This document shows positions 26,501 through 35,027 of a stretch of DNA of 64,000 bases, in pieces. The stretch's first letter is position 1. Every line of letters starts with the position of its first letter. This stretch comes from Chitinophaga sp. XS-30 (GTDB taxonomy: Bacteria; Bacteroidota; Bacteroidia; Chitinophagales; Chitinophagaceae), in NCBI RefSeq assembly GCF_008086345.1, contig NZ_CP043006.1:3656032-3720031 (forward strand), in the 5' to 3' direction. The notes under the pieces were generated by a model. The model worked only from the letters and a program-made list of their open reading frames with translations, searched no databases and had not been told where the DNA came from. The position numbers and the translations under genes were made by a program.

Positions 26501-26786
26501 TGATGGTCCAGAACAGGAACAGGATCGTGAAACCGCTGGAGAGGGCGCTCATGATGTTCACACCAAGGGCAGCCTCGGAGGGGGCGAAGGGCAGCGTAAA
26601 AAGCCTGCCCATCAATACAAACAAGGGCGCACCGGGGGGGTGGGGCACCTGTACTTTATAGGCCGCGGAAATGAATTCGCCGCAATCCCACAGGCTTCCC
26701 GTGGCTTCCATGGTCATTAAATAAACAGCACAGGCAATTATGCACACTATCCAGCCCGTAATGTTATTGATCCGGTTAAAATTCAT
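23574..26786 (-). CDS. DUF2723-family membrane protein (putative protein O-mannosyltransferase-like)
   Basis: This 1070-residue protein has an N-terminal membrane domain with the DUF2723 signature SLWDCGEFISAAYKVQVPHPPGAPLF (quoted here in overlap: WDCGEFI and HPPGAP, about residues 33-54). About a dozen membrane segments follow to roughly residue 650, and then a soluble C-terminal region with YAYVGSFYAFA and repeats such as AYTKLGVALAKEN. DUF2723 proteins are large integral-membrane GT-C-like proteins proposed to glycosylate exported proteins in Bacteroidota. The acidic DCGEF resembles the catalytic loop of O-mannosyltransferases. It is transcribed alone. Confidence 0.85.
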   Translation of the reverse strand: MNFNRINNITGWIVCIIACAVYLMTMEATGSLWDCGEFISAAYKVQVPHPPGAPLFVLMGRLFTLPFAPSEAALGVNIMSALSSGFTILFLFWTITHFARRILSPQGEPLSNQQLLAVMGAGIVGGLAYTFSDSFWFSAVEGEVYAMSSLFTAVVFWAMLKWEHEADSKYGDRWIVLIAYLMGLSIGVHLLNLLTIPAMVLIYYFKRSSKPTTTGAFWAFVLGCLITGLVQKFIIQDTIKVSGMMDVFFVNSLGLPFFSGFTFYFVALIGLLVYGYMKPKFGFYVPLIVIASVILIPAFADGDSAGVHIFRFILAAGVLFIPYFIKTFGITLNAEKLKHATRLINACIFFLLMGYSTYVTTMIRSSADPSVDMYNVDNPVSLVGYLGREQYGDFPLLYGQVFTARPEKYESTGNVYARVKDKYVVVGQKQAPVYNSADKMLFPRVWDASNDQGHADYYKAFLNLKDGEKPTFFDNIKFFVGYQVNFMYIRYFLWNFAGKQNDTQGFGNPRDGNWISGIGPLDNLLYGDQSEMPDSLLNNKARNTFFFLPLILGLIGFFFHYNRHRKDAFIVGLLFFFTGFAIVLYLNQAGNQPRERDYAYVGSFYAFAVWIGLGVLSVYNFFLQKKLRVAAPLAIVLCLVAVPVLMAQQGWDDHDRSKKVIARDVARDYLESCAPNAILFTVGDNDTYPLWYAQEVEGIRPDIRVINQSLLSAEWYIEQQRKAVNESPAIPMTLSPEKYRGDARSYVMHYDNGKLPQDRYFNINEVIAFVGDDRDAAKVPLTSGDKVNYLPTKHLFIPVDAAEVVKNGTVDVQDSGRIVPNVQFTINKNVIYKGDLAIYDIIATNNWKRPIYFTSPIDLGFNEYLQVEGLTYRLVPVRRAPSDEMLPGLNDQVHTRKMYDNLMNKFVYGSVDVPGVYFDEPNRRMLHSLRNAYTKLGVALAKENKKDKALEVLNRQDSVFLPENMPYAMTTPGNMHNLWSMEIVYAYYLAGDPKKADEISLQLIRDLEQQMRYYRSLPPRLLTNDLQDDARRAEQFTLMLKQWKIDFTASDSAQQAETGQQFNTVPDSSK

Positions 26787-26880
26787 AAGGTTGTTTTAGA
26801 TATTCCGACAAAAATAGAAAAAGTAACCAATTAAGCTAATGTGAACAATAGTTTTAACTTTTTATAAATACTTTAACATA

Positions 26881-27174
26881 TTAACGTGTTGGGGTGATGT
26901 CATCCAGGCTCCAGGCTTCGGGTTTTGCCGTGAACCAGGGCTTTATGGCGGTCCAGATATCCGCAAACATCGCGGAATGCCGGTAGGCATCCAGCGCATC
27001 CTGGCCATCCCACAGGCTGTAGGTCATGAAAACGCCTGCCGGAAGATGGCTTTTCCAGAGCGCCAGGTGGCGGCAACCGGGAAAATTGCGGATAAGCAGC
27101 ATCTTTTCCGAAAAAATGCGTTCAAATGCGGCGGCTTTCCCGGGATCGATGGTGAGTTTCACTATCCTGACCAT
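26881..27174 (-). CDS. antibiotic biosynthesis monooxygenase (ABM) domain protein
   Basis: This 97-residue single-domain protein has the ferredoxin-like ABM fold pattern: MVRIVKLTIDPGKAAAFERIF, then FPGCRHLALWKS and VFMTYSLWDGQDALDAYR. Such small proteins include monooxygenases and haem-binding or quinone-handling enzymes, so no substrate can be assigned. Its ATG overlaps the stop of the upstream SAM-hydrolase-like gene by one base (TAATG), so the two are translationally coupled. Confidence 0.82.
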   Translation of the reverse strand: MVRIVKLTIDPGKAAAFERIFSEKMLLIRNFPGCRHLALWKSHLPAGVFMTYSLWDGQDALDAYRHSAMFADIWTAIKPWFTAKPEAWSLDDITPTR

Positions 27175-27998
27175 TATTCGAAGATTATACGTACGGTTTG
27201 GTAAAATGAGAGCTGCTGGTAGGTGGCTTGCTGCAGTTGGTCCCGGCTGAAGCCCTGCAGCCCGAAGAGGCCGGCGGCATTGCCCTTGTTCACCGCTATC
27301 TCCAGGTAACCGGCGGAATTGAACAACGCCAGTTTCTGGCCTTCCGGCACATCTGCATAGGTTTCACTGATGCTGCGGATCATTTCATCCCGGCGGAAGA
27401 AAATGGCAAATTTGCGGCCATTACGGTGTTCATCGAACTGTTCGCGGGTGATGTTCACCACTACGTTCTCGAAATTATCGATGTGAATGATCTGACCCTC
27501 AATGTAATCCGCGCCGGTGAGCGGCTGAAGGTTATTTTTTACCACGATCTCCGAAACCAGCGTTCCAGCATCTTCCAAAGCGGCTCCGCCATTTACCTGC
27601 CGGATGGCCTGTGCCATGATATGTACCAGGTTGATGGTGGTTTTCGGCGCTCCGGGGTCAAGCGGAAGGCGTACGACGGCGGCGGGCATCTCCCCGGCGA
27701 TCATCGTCATCAGGCCATTGTCCGCACAACAGATATATTGACCGTTATGCTTCGCCATCAGGAGGTAATCCGCCTTGCGGTCGAAAAGATTGTTGAGCAC
27801 GAGGTGAAAAGTGCCTTCGGGGAAATGCCGGAAAGCGGCGCGGCAGATATAGGTTGCCTGCGGAAGATTAAAGGGGGAAATATGATGGGAAATATCTACC
27901 AGCCTGGCATCCGGACAGTTTTGCAGCAACAGGCCCTTGATGGCTCCCGTGAGGTAGTCCTGCAAGCCGATGTCGGATGTCAATGTGATAATGGGCAT
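27174..27998 (-). CDS. SAM hydrolase (SAM hydroxide adenosyltransferase, DUF62 family)
   Basis: This 274-residue protein begins MPIITLTSDIGLQDYL, has DISHHISPFNLPQA around residues 36-49 and CADNGLMTM, and ends in the beta-barrel C-terminal domain with FENVVVNITREQFDE. These are the marks of the DUF62/fluorinase-like family, whose ordinary bacterial members hydrolyse S-adenosylmethionine to adenosine and methionine in the cytoplasm. It is first in a two-gene unit with the ABM protein. Confidence 0.87.
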   Translation of the reverse strand: MPIITLTSDIGLQDYLTGAIKGLLLQNCPDARLVDISHHISPFNLPQATYICRAAFRHFPEGTFHLVLNNLFDRKADYLLMAKHNGQYICCADNGLMTMIAGEMPAAVVRLPLDPGAPKTTINLVHIMAQAIRQVNGGAALEDAGTLVSEIVVKNNLQPLTGADYIEGQIIHIDNFENVVVNITREQFDEHRNGRKFAIFFRRDEMIRSISETYADVPEGQKLALFNSAGYLEIAVNKGNAAGLFGLQGFSRDQLQQATYQQLSFYQTVRIIFE

Positions 27999-28084
27999 GT
28001 TGTAGCTCAGGGGCCGGTTTTTTCCAGTGCAAAGAAAGGCAAAAAGTAAAAAGGAAAAAATTAAAAATCATTTGTACAGGCTTG

Positions 28085-28897
28085 CTATTCCAGCGGGGAG
28101 CCCGGTTCTTTTTTGAAGTGGGAGAAAACCAGTTTATCCAGCAGGCGCGGAAATGTTCTGCTGAGCAAAACGGTGAACCGTCCCTGGGAGGTTAGCACCA
28201 GTGTGCGTTTCCGTTTGGCAATGGCTTTCAGGGTATGCTGCGCCACCTTTTCGGCGCTCATCAGCTGTTCTTCCTTCAGCGGGGTCTCCTGCTGGGAATG
28301 GCCGGTTTTGTCCAGCGCGGTGTTGCGGATATTGGAGGCGGTGAAACCCGGACAGATCCACATCACGTTAACGCCTGTATGCAGATTTTCCGTACGCAGC
28401 GCCTCCAGGAAGCCCTGCATGGCAAATTTGGAGGCGGAATACCCCGTTCTGCCCGGTAACCCGCGGTAACCGGCAATGGAAGAGACGCCCACAATCGTGC
28501 CCTTGTTGGCCAGGATGGAGGGCATTGCGTATTTCGTGCAATGTACCGTTCCCCAGAAGTTGATGTCCATCAGCGTTTTGAGCACTTCCACATCCGTATC
28601 CTTGAACAATGCCCGCATACTGATGCCGGCGTTGTTGATCAGTATATCTATCTTCCCGAACCTTTCCAACGCGCTATTGATGAATGCCTTGCAATCTGCC
28701 TCTTGGCTCACATCCGCCACAAAGGTGTGCAGACTGGCTGAATTGCATTCTTTTTGCATCTCGTCGAGGGCGGCCTGCCTGCGGCCGCAAACGGCTACAA
28801 AGGCGCCCGCCTGTAAAAACGCAACAGCGAGCGCCTTTCCGATGCCTGAAGTAGCACCGGTGATCACGACAGTTTTTTGCTGAAAAGAGATTTGCAT
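28085..28897 (-). CDS. short-chain dehydrogenase/reductase
   Basis: This 270-residue SDR has the NAD(P)-binding motif TGATSGIG (about residues 14-21), NNAG (about 89-92), the catalytic Ser in VSSIAG and the catalytic YSASK (about 157-161). The C-terminal region with PGFTASNIRNTAL is that of classical SDRs. A basic tail may associate with membranes, as in related DltE-like or 11-beta-HSD-like enzymes. It reduces or oxidises an unknown alcohol. The neighbouring SAM hydrolase gene is 86 bases downstream on the same strand. Confidence 0.9.
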   Translation of the reverse strand: MQISFQQKTVVITGATSGIGKALAVAFLQAGAFVAVCGRRQAALDEMQKECNSASLHTFVADVSQEADCKAFINSALERFGKIDILINNAGISMRALFKDTDVEVLKTLMDINFWGTVHCTKYAMPSILANKGTIVGVSSIAGYRGLPGRTGYSASKFAMQGFLEALRTENLHTGVNVMWICPGFTASNIRNTALDKTGHSQQETPLKEEQLMSAEKVAQHTLKAIAKRKRTLVLTSQGRFTVLLSRTFPRLLDKLVFSHFKKEPGSPLE

Positions 28898-29003
28898 TGC
28901 GCAAAAGTAATGGAGAAAATAAAAACAATGGCGGGTTGTTCCCGATTAGGGGCAATTATTTTTCCATAAACACGCTTTTCAGCCTTCTCAATGGAGATGG
29001 AGC

Positions 29004-30197
29004 TTAGTGCCCATGCCCTTCTTCGTCACCACTGTTCATCTTCGCCAGCAGGTCTGCCGCTCCGCTGATCACTACCCGGGCAGTATCCGCATCCACAGCA
29101 GAGGGGAGCATCACTTCCGTGTACCCCCCTTCGCTTACCCCGGTTTTCACTTCCACCCGGCTGAAGTGGTAGTGGTCGTCGTCTCCCGGCTCCTGCAGGA
29201 AAATATATTGTTTCCCGCCATCCATCACGATCGCGTTTTCGGGGAGGGAAGGCACTTCGGCGGCGCCGGTCTCTATCCAGGCCTTGAGATAGGTGCCGGG
29301 CATCATCTCCCTGTCTTCCCGGTCCAGATGACAATGCACCCGGATGGTACGGTCGCTGTCAATTTCGCGGCCTATCAGGTGGATGGTGGCCGTTCTTTCC
29401 TTTGTTTCGCTGGACAGGATGAAGCGTACTTTCCGGCCAATCTTCAGCCGCGGGATGTCCTTTTCGAACACGGTGATCTCCGCATGCAGGTGTTCTGTAT
29501 CCACGATCTGGAACATGGCTTCGTTCGGACTGACGAATTTGCCGATGTTCGCATTCACCCGGGTGACATATCCGCTGATGGGTGTTACAACAGGAATGGA
29601 ACGGAGGATGGTGCCTTTTTCCAGTTTCTGCACATTGATGTTCATCAGCTGGAGCTTTTGTTTGAGCGCTTCCAGTTTTATCTGCAGGCTGCGGTGGTCG
29701 GCCTCCGTTTTTTGAAAGGTTTTCCGGGAAGTGACGTTCTCTGCGCTCAGTTCCTGCTGGCGCGCAAACTCCAGGGAGAGGTATCCGAGCTGTGATTTTG
29801 CTTCCAGGTAGTCCTGCTGCAGCTGGATATAATCCGGATGCTCCATCCGCGCGATGATCTGCCCTTTCTTCACCCAATATCCTTCCAGCAGGGTGGTATT
29901 GCGGAGAATGCCGCCGTAAGGCATGGAAATGCTCACGGTTTGCTGCGGCGGCACATCCAGCATGCCGTTCACTTTGATGCTTCCGCTCAGTTCCCGGAGC
30001 GTCACCGTGCCGGTTTGTATGTTCACGGTCTGGTATTGCGCTTTTGTCAGTTCCACGATGTTCTCTTCGTGATGTTCCGCTGTTGCGGTGCTGTCTGCCG
30101 CCGGCGCTTTGCTTTTGTTGCCGCAGGAAATGAGCAGCAGTACAAGGGCGGGCAGGCAGATAGCCATTATCCTGTTATGATTGAAGGTCGTTTTCAT
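29004..30197 (-). CDS. RND efflux periplasmic adaptor (membrane fusion) lipoprotein
   Basis: The ATG at 30197 gives a lipoprotein signal (ALVLLLISCGN), so the longer frame that overlaps the pump gene is not used. The 397-residue protein has the lipoyl-like halves (PYGGILRNTTLLEGYWVKKGQIIAR and VTPISGYVTRVNANIGKFV, cited in part), a coiled-coil hairpin between them, and a His-rich C-terminus (DEEGHGH). HlyD/CusB-type adaptors bridge the inner-membrane pump and the outer-membrane channel. It lies 49 bases downstream of the pump gene, and the His-rich tail fits metal handling. Confidence 0.9.
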   Translation of the reverse strand: MKTTFNHNRIMAICLPALVLLLISCGNKSKAPAADSTATAEHHEENIVELTKAQYQTVNIQTGTVTLRELSGSIKVNGMLDVPPQQTVSISMPYGGILRNTTLLEGYWVKKGQIIARMEHPDYIQLQQDYLEAKSQLGYLSLEFARQQELSAENVTSRKTFQKTEADHRSLQIKLEALKQKLQLMNINVQKLEKGTILRSIPVVTPISGYVTRVNANIGKFVSPNEAMFQIVDTEHLHAEITVFEKDIPRLKIGRKVRFILSSETKERTATIHLIGREIDSDRTIRVHCHLDREDREMMPGTYLKAWIETGAAEVPSLPENAIVMDGGKQYIFLQEPGDDDHYHFSRVEVKTGVSEGGYTEVMLPSAVDADTARVVISGAADLLAKMNSGDEEGHGH

Positions 30198-30246
30198 CCG
30201 TTCATATTTAATTTTTACGATAATTTCCATCATGCCGGCTTCATGA

Positions 30247-33200
30247 TCATTCAGATTTGTTGCCTGACAGATATTGCAACTGCAGCATGCTTTGATTGTA
30301 ATTATTGAGGACAAGCAGATGATCGTTCTGTATTTCACTGGCTGTACGAAGACTTTGCAGGTATTCCACGTACCCGATCTCTCCGCTGCGGTATGCTTTG
30401 GTGGCCTGCGTGATCATCAGGTCCGCCTGCGGGATCAGGGAATTGCGGTACTGTTGCAGTGATTCACGGAATTTGGCAATTTGCTGCAACTGCTCGTTAT
30501 ACCTTCCTTCGTAATTTTTCTGTTGCAGCTGGTAGCGATATTCCGCCGCCTGCCGATGGAGCCTCGCAGCTTTGATCTTTGCGGATTGCGGTTTGAACCA
30601 AAGTGGAATGGCAAGCCCTGCTTCCAGGCCGTTGAAGCGGTTACCAGCTCCGGCGGCAGGGGCATTGCCTGCATGCAGCGGTGCGCCTGTCAGCGTCTGG
30701 GTAAAAAAGCCGACCGTGATATCCGGCAGCAAACGGTTCTTTTCCACTTTCTGTTGCTGGCCGGCGATGAGGGCCTGTTGCCGGTACCATTGGAGGCCCG
30801 GGTTGCCCGAGGTATTTCCCGTGGTGAATGGCAATTCCTCCAGCGGGGCTTCCGTTATCTGCACCGGTGCTTCCGCATGCATCAGCGTTTGCAGCCTGGC
30901 CTGGTAAAGCCTGATATCTGCTTTTACCTGCTGGAGCTGTGTGCGCAGTTGTTGCAGCTGGCTTTCGGCGGTGGTCTTTTCCAGCAGTGTACTTTCACCC
31001 GTACGCAGTTTTACGGCCGCCGCGCTGGCAAACCGGGAGAAGATGGAATCCTGGTCCTGCAGTTTCTGTTCCAGCGCATGCAGGTACAGCAGCTGGTGCC
31101 AGGCCGCTTTCACCTGGTAGATCAGCTCGTTTTTGCCTGCTGCCATCTGCAGCTCGCTTCCTTTTACCCCGGCGTCCGCAAGCCTGGCCTGTGCGCCAAA
31201 AAGAGTGGGGAAGGGAATGCTTTGCATGATGGAAATATTGTTGTCTGTTTTTACATAGCTGTTATACTGGCCGTATTGCAGCATCACATTTGTTTTGCCG
31301 ATATCCGTTGCCGTTGCCCGCATCTGGCGGGAGGCATCCACGTCCGCCTGCGCGGCCATCATCTGCCTGTTCTGCCGCAGCGCGATATGTATGCAGGAGT
31401 CCAGCGAATAACGTTCTTCCTGTGCGGAAGCAGGCAAGCTGCACATCAGCATCAGCAACGACGCTATTACTGCGGGCCGGACTTTGGGGCGGATCTTCTC
31501 AACATAGATGTACAGCACCGGCAGTACCAGCAGTGTGAGCAGGGTAGAGGTCAGCAGTCCGCCGATCACAACGGAGGCCAGCGGTTTCTGCACTTCCGCG
31601 CCTGCGGTGTTGGAGAGGGCCATGGGCAGGAAGCCCAGAGAGGCCACTGTAGCCGTCATCAGCACAGGACGCAGCCGTATTTTCGTGCCTTCCAGCACAA
31701 TCGCTTCAAGATCGGTCATACCTTCTTTTTTTAGGCGGTTAAATTCCGCGATCAGCACAATGCCATTCAGCACCGCTACCCCGAAGAGGGCAATGAACCC
31801 TATGCCCGCGGAAATGCTGAAAGGCATGCCGCGCAGCAGCAGCGCCAGTACGCCGCCGATGGTTGCCATGGGAATGGCGGTGAAAATGAGCAGGGAATGT
31901 TTGATGGAGCGGAAAGTGAAGTAAAGCAATAAAAATATCAGGGCCAGGGCAATGGGTACGGCAATGGACAGGCGGGTCTCGGCTTCGCGCAGGTTTTCGA
32001 ACTGTCCGCCGTAAGTAATGAAATACCCCGGGGGAAGTTTTATTCCCTGTCCGATCTTCTCCTGTACTTCTTCCACAACGCTTTCTATGTCCCGCCCGCG
32101 AACGTTGAACCCGGCGATAATGCGCCGTTTGGCGGCTTCGCGTTGTATCTGGGCCGGTCCCGGTTCATACCGGATATCCGCCAGCTGGTCAAGCGGCACC
32201 TGGTGACCGTCCGGCGCGCTGATATACACATTTTTGACATCCTCAATGCTTTGCCGGTTCACTTTAGAGAAACGCACGACCAGATCGTACCGCCGTTCGC
32301 CTTCATATACCAGTCCGGCGGACTGTCCGGCAAAGGCAGCGTTGATGGCCTGGTTAACGGTATTCACATCCATACCGTAGCGGGCCAGCATCTCCCGGTT
32401 GAGCCTGATAACGATCTGCGGAAGGCCGGTGATCTTTTCCAGGTAGAGATCTTCGGCGCCTTCGGTGGCAGTGATGATGCGCCCTACCTGTTCGCTCAGC
32501 CGGGTAAGCGTCCCGAGATCTTCCCCGAATATCTTCACGCCCACATCCTGCCGTACACCGGATATCAGTTCATTGAAACGCAGCTGTATCGGCTGTGAAA
32601 AGCCGAAGTTGACGCCGGGTATCGCTTCCAGGGTCTCCTGCATTTTGTTCACCAGTTCTTCGCGGCTGGATGCGGAGGTCCATTCCGATTTATCCTTCAT
32701 GACGATCATCACGTCCACCGCTTCCATGGGCATGGGATCGGTGGGGATCTCCGCCGATCCTACCTTGCCCACCACTTCTTTGACCTCCGGGAAATTCTTC
32801 AGCAGCAGGTCGGATGCCAGGTTGATCTTGTCGATCGATTCCTGCAGGGAACGGCCGGTAGTGAGGCGCATTTCAATGGCCAGGTCCCCTTCCTCCAGGG
32901 TGGGAATGAACTCCCCGCCAAGCCGCAGGAAGGTGATGACAGCGGCGATGAACAGCAATACGGCCGTGAGCACAACGATCAGTTTGTGCCGTAATGCACC
33001 CTGTATAACGGGATGGTATAAACGTTGAAAGAAATGCATCATCCTGTCAGAGAACCCCGGTTTGCCGCTGGTCCGCTTGCTGAGGAACAGGGCGCTCATC
33101 ATCGGCACATAGGTGAGGGAAAGGATGAAGGCGCCGAGAATGGCAAAGGAAACGGTCTGCGCCATCGGCCTGAACATTTTCCCTTCAATACCGGTCAATG

Positions 33201-34599
33201 CCAGGATGGGCAGATATACCACGAGAATGATGATCTCCCCGAATGCGGCGGAAGTACGGATGCGGGAGGCGGACAGGTACACTTCTTCGTTCATTTCCTG
33301 CTGGCTGAAGCGGTGCAGTTTGCGAAGCCCGAGGTGATGCATGGTGGCTTCCACAATGATCACCGCCCCATCTACGATAAGGCCGAAGTCGATAGCGCCG
33401 AGACTCATCAGGTTACCGGATACGCCAAAGAGGTTCATCATCGAAATGGCAAACAGCATGGCCAGCGGTATTACGGAAGCTACGATCAGCCCGGCGCGGA
33501 AGTTCCCGAGGAAAATGACCAGTACAAAGATCACGATGAGGGCGCCTTCGATCAGGTTTTTGCTGACGGTGCCGATGGCGCGGCCCACCAGGTCGCTGCG
33601 GTTCAGGTACACTTCCAGTTCCACGCCTTCCGGCAGCGATTGCCGTATCTGTTTCATCCGCTCTTCCACGCGGTTTACGACCTGGCCGGCATTCTGGCCC
33701 TTCAGCATCATCACCACGCCGCCGACGGCCTCTCCGCGGTTCTTTCCTTCGGCGCGGGTAAGCGCACCATACCGCACTGCTTGTCCGAAGCGCACTTCAG
33801 CAATATCGCGGATCAGCACCGGGAAACCCTGTGTTGTTTGTGTGACCGCTATCCTGCCGATATCGTCCAGCGACTGGATCAGCCCTTCGCTCCGGATAAA
33901 CCAGGCATTGGGTTTTTTATCGATGTAAGCGCCGCCGGTATTCTGGTTATTTCTTTCCAGTGCGGTGAACACTTCATTGATGCCAAGCCGGAAGCTGCGC
34001 AGCTTGTCCGGGTCCAGCGCTATTTCATATTGTTTGAGCAGGCCGCCGAAGCTGTTCACTTCCGCTACGCCCGGTGTGCCGAGCAATTGCTGCCGGATGA
34101 TCCAGTCCTGTATGGAACGGAGCTCCATGGCATCGTACTTTGCTTCGTAACCCGGTTGGGGATGGATCACATATTGATATATTTCACCGAGACCGGTGGA
34201 TACGGGCGTCATTTCCGGCTTGCCTATCCCGGCAGGAATGCGGCTTTCCGCTTCACCGAGTTTTTCGTTCACCTGTTGGCGTGCCCAGTAAATATCCACA
34301 TCGTCATGAAAGATGACCGTTACCACAGAGAGGCCGAACCGGGATGTTGAGCGTATTTCTTTCAGCTCCGGAATAATGGCCAGGGTTTGTTCCACCGGGA
34401 ATGTAATGAACCGTTCCACTTCCTGCGGCGCCAGGGAAGGGCTTTGCGTGATCACCTGCACCTGGTTGTTGGTGATGTCCGGCACGGCATCAATGGGCAA
34501 ACGGGAGAGGGAATACAGCCCCCAGGCCATCAATGCCAGGGTGAACAGCCCGATGATCAGTTTATTATAGATTGAAAATCTGATGATTTTGTCAAGCAT
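30247..34599 (-). CDS. heavy-metal RND efflux pump fused to a TolC-like outer-membrane factor
   Basis: This 1450-residue protein has two parts. Residues 1 to about 1040 are a CzcA/CusA-type RND pump: opening DAVPDITNNQVQV, and the TM4 motif DFGLIVDGAVIIVE, which is the form found in divalent-metal (Co/Zn/Cd/Ni) exporters. Residues from about 1041 hold an internal signal-peptide-like segment (AVIASLLMLMCSLPASAQ) followed by a TolC/CusC outer-membrane factor of about 390 residues with its paired coiled-coil repeats. The pump exports metal using proton flow. The fusion suggests that signal peptidase cuts it into two proteins. The adaptor gene follows and a Cys/His-rich protein gene precedes it. 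Confidence 0.93.
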   Translation of the reverse strand: MLDKIIRFSIYNKLIIGLFTLALMAWGLYSLSRLPIDAVPDITNNQVQVITQSPSLAPQEVERFITFPVEQTLAIIPELKEIRSTSRFGLSVVTVIFHDDVDIYWARQQVNEKLGEAESRIPAGIGKPEMTPVSTGLGEIYQYVIHPQPGYEAKYDAMELRSIQDWIIRQQLLGTPGVAEVNSFGGLLKQYEIALDPDKLRSFRLGINEVFTALERNNQNTGGAYIDKKPNAWFIRSEGLIQSLDDIGRIAVTQTTQGFPVLIRDIAEVRFGQAVRYGALTRAEGKNRGEAVGGVVMMLKGQNAGQVVNRVEERMKQIRQSLPEGVELEVYLNRSDLVGRAIGTVSKNLIEGALIVIFVLVIFLGNFRAGLIVASVIPLAMLFAISMMNLFGVSGNLMSLGAIDFGLIVDGAVIIVEATMHHLGLRKLHRFSQQEMNEEVYLSASRIRTSAAFGEIIILVVYLPILALTGIEGKMFRPMAQTVSFAILGAFILSLTYVPMMSALFLSKRTSGKPGFSDRMMHFFQRLYHPVIQGALRHKLIVVLTAVLLFIAAVITFLRLGGEFIPTLEEGDLAIEMRLTTGRSLQESIDKINLASDLLLKNFPEVKEVVGKVGSAEIPTDPMPMEAVDVMIVMKDKSEWTSASSREELVNKMQETLEAIPGVNFGFSQPIQLRFNELISGVRQDVGVKIFGEDLGTLTRLSEQVGRIITATEGAEDLYLEKITGLPQIVIRLNREMLARYGMDVNTVNQAINAAFAGQSAGLVYEGERRYDLVVRFSKVNRQSIEDVKNVYISAPDGHQVPLDQLADIRYEPGPAQIQREAAKRRIIAGFNVRGRDIESVVEEVQEKIGQGIKLPPGYFITYGGQFENLREAETRLSIAVPIALALIFLLLYFTFRSIKHSLLIFTAIPMATIGGVLALLLRGMPFSISAGIGFIALFGVAVLNGIVLIAEFNRLKKEGMTDLEAIVLEGTKIRLRPVLMTATVASLGFLPMALSNTAGAEVQKPLASVVIGGLLTSTLLTLLVLPVLYIYVEKIRPKVRPAVIASLLMLMCSLPASAQEERYSLDSCIHIALRQNRQMMAAQADVDASRQMRATATDIGKTNVMLQYGQYNSYVKTDNNISIMQSIPFPTLFGAQARLADAGVKGSELQMAAGKNELIYQVKAAWHQLLYLHALEQKLQDQDSIFSRFASAAAVKLRTGESTLLEKTTAESQLQQLRTQLQQVKADIRLYQARLQTLMHAEAPVQITEAPLEELPFTTGNTSGNPGLQWYRQQALIAGQQQKVEKNRLLPDITVGFFTQTLTGAPLHAGNAPAAGAGNRFNGLEAGLAIPLWFKPQSAKIKAARLHRQAAEYRYQLQQKNYEGRYNEQLQQIAKFRESLQQYRNSLIPQADLMITQATKAYRSGEIGYVEYLQSLRTASEIQNDHLLVLNNYNQSMLQLQYLSGNKSE

Positions 34600-34687
34600 C
34601 TGTTTCAGTTATATGAGGAATGCATGCAACACCGGCATACCGGCAAAAGACCGGATGCGGGAATGTTTACGGATAATGGGGGGGGAA

Positions 34688-34993
34688 TCAGGCTTGCCGG
34701 GGTGGTTGCCAGCATGCATTGGCATAGTCGCTCACCGGGGGGCAGATGAATATCTCGGGAATGACCGGTAATACTGCCTGCCGGTGGAAAAAGCTGACCG
34801 CTTTCGGCAGGGCGGTGGTCACTGCACAGCAGGAGCAGATGCAGAAGGGGGAACAATGATCGAAATCCTCATGGTCCGCCAGGCCCGTGTGTATCTCCCC
34901 GCCTGCATTATCGCAGGCCGATTGCCGGTCTGTACAGGGAACACCTGAACAGAACAGTATCCAGATACTTAAAAAGAGGCTGAGGACCTTCAT
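34688..34993 (-). CDS. small Cys/His-rich secreted protein of metal-efflux operons (DUF6660-like)
   Basis: This 101-residue protein has a signal peptide (MKVLSLFLSIWILFCSGV) and a short mature part rich in Cys and His: PCTDRQSACDN, then HEDFDHCSPFCICSCC. Similar proteins precede czc/cus-type efflux genes in Bacteroidota, and the residues suggest periplasmic metal binding. It is first in the operon, 88 bases ahead of the pump fusion. The promoter lies directly before the ATG. The role is inferred from residues and context. Confidence 0.75.
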   Translation of the reverse strand: MKVLSLFLSIWILFCSGVPCTDRQSACDNAGGEIHTGLADHEDFDHCSPFCICSCCAVTTALPKAVSFFHRQAVLPVIPEIFICPPVSDYANACWQPPRQA

Positions 34994-34997
34994 CTTT

Positions 34998-35027
34998 CAA
35001 AGCTATTGAATTGCCGGCAAGCGGCAT
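34998..35027 (-). promoter_or_regulatory. promoter of the metal-efflux operon
   Basis: On the minus strand TAGCTTTG (35005-34998) matches TAnnTTTG exactly. It is preceded at 19 bases by ATG (35027-35025), one mismatch from TTG. The box ends 4 bases before the start codon, so the mRNA may lack a leader. The remaining gap to 35306 holds no gene that I can support. Confidence 0.5.

Noticed and set aside
33025..34350. 441-residue plus-strand frame
   Set aside because: It is antisense to the RND pump, and its His-rich, low-complexity content is typical of a shadow frame.
34605..34856. 83-residue minus-strand frame overlapping the Cys/His-rich gene
   Set aside because: The overlapping frame at 34688-34993 has a signal peptide and metal-ligand cluster, so this one is its shadow.
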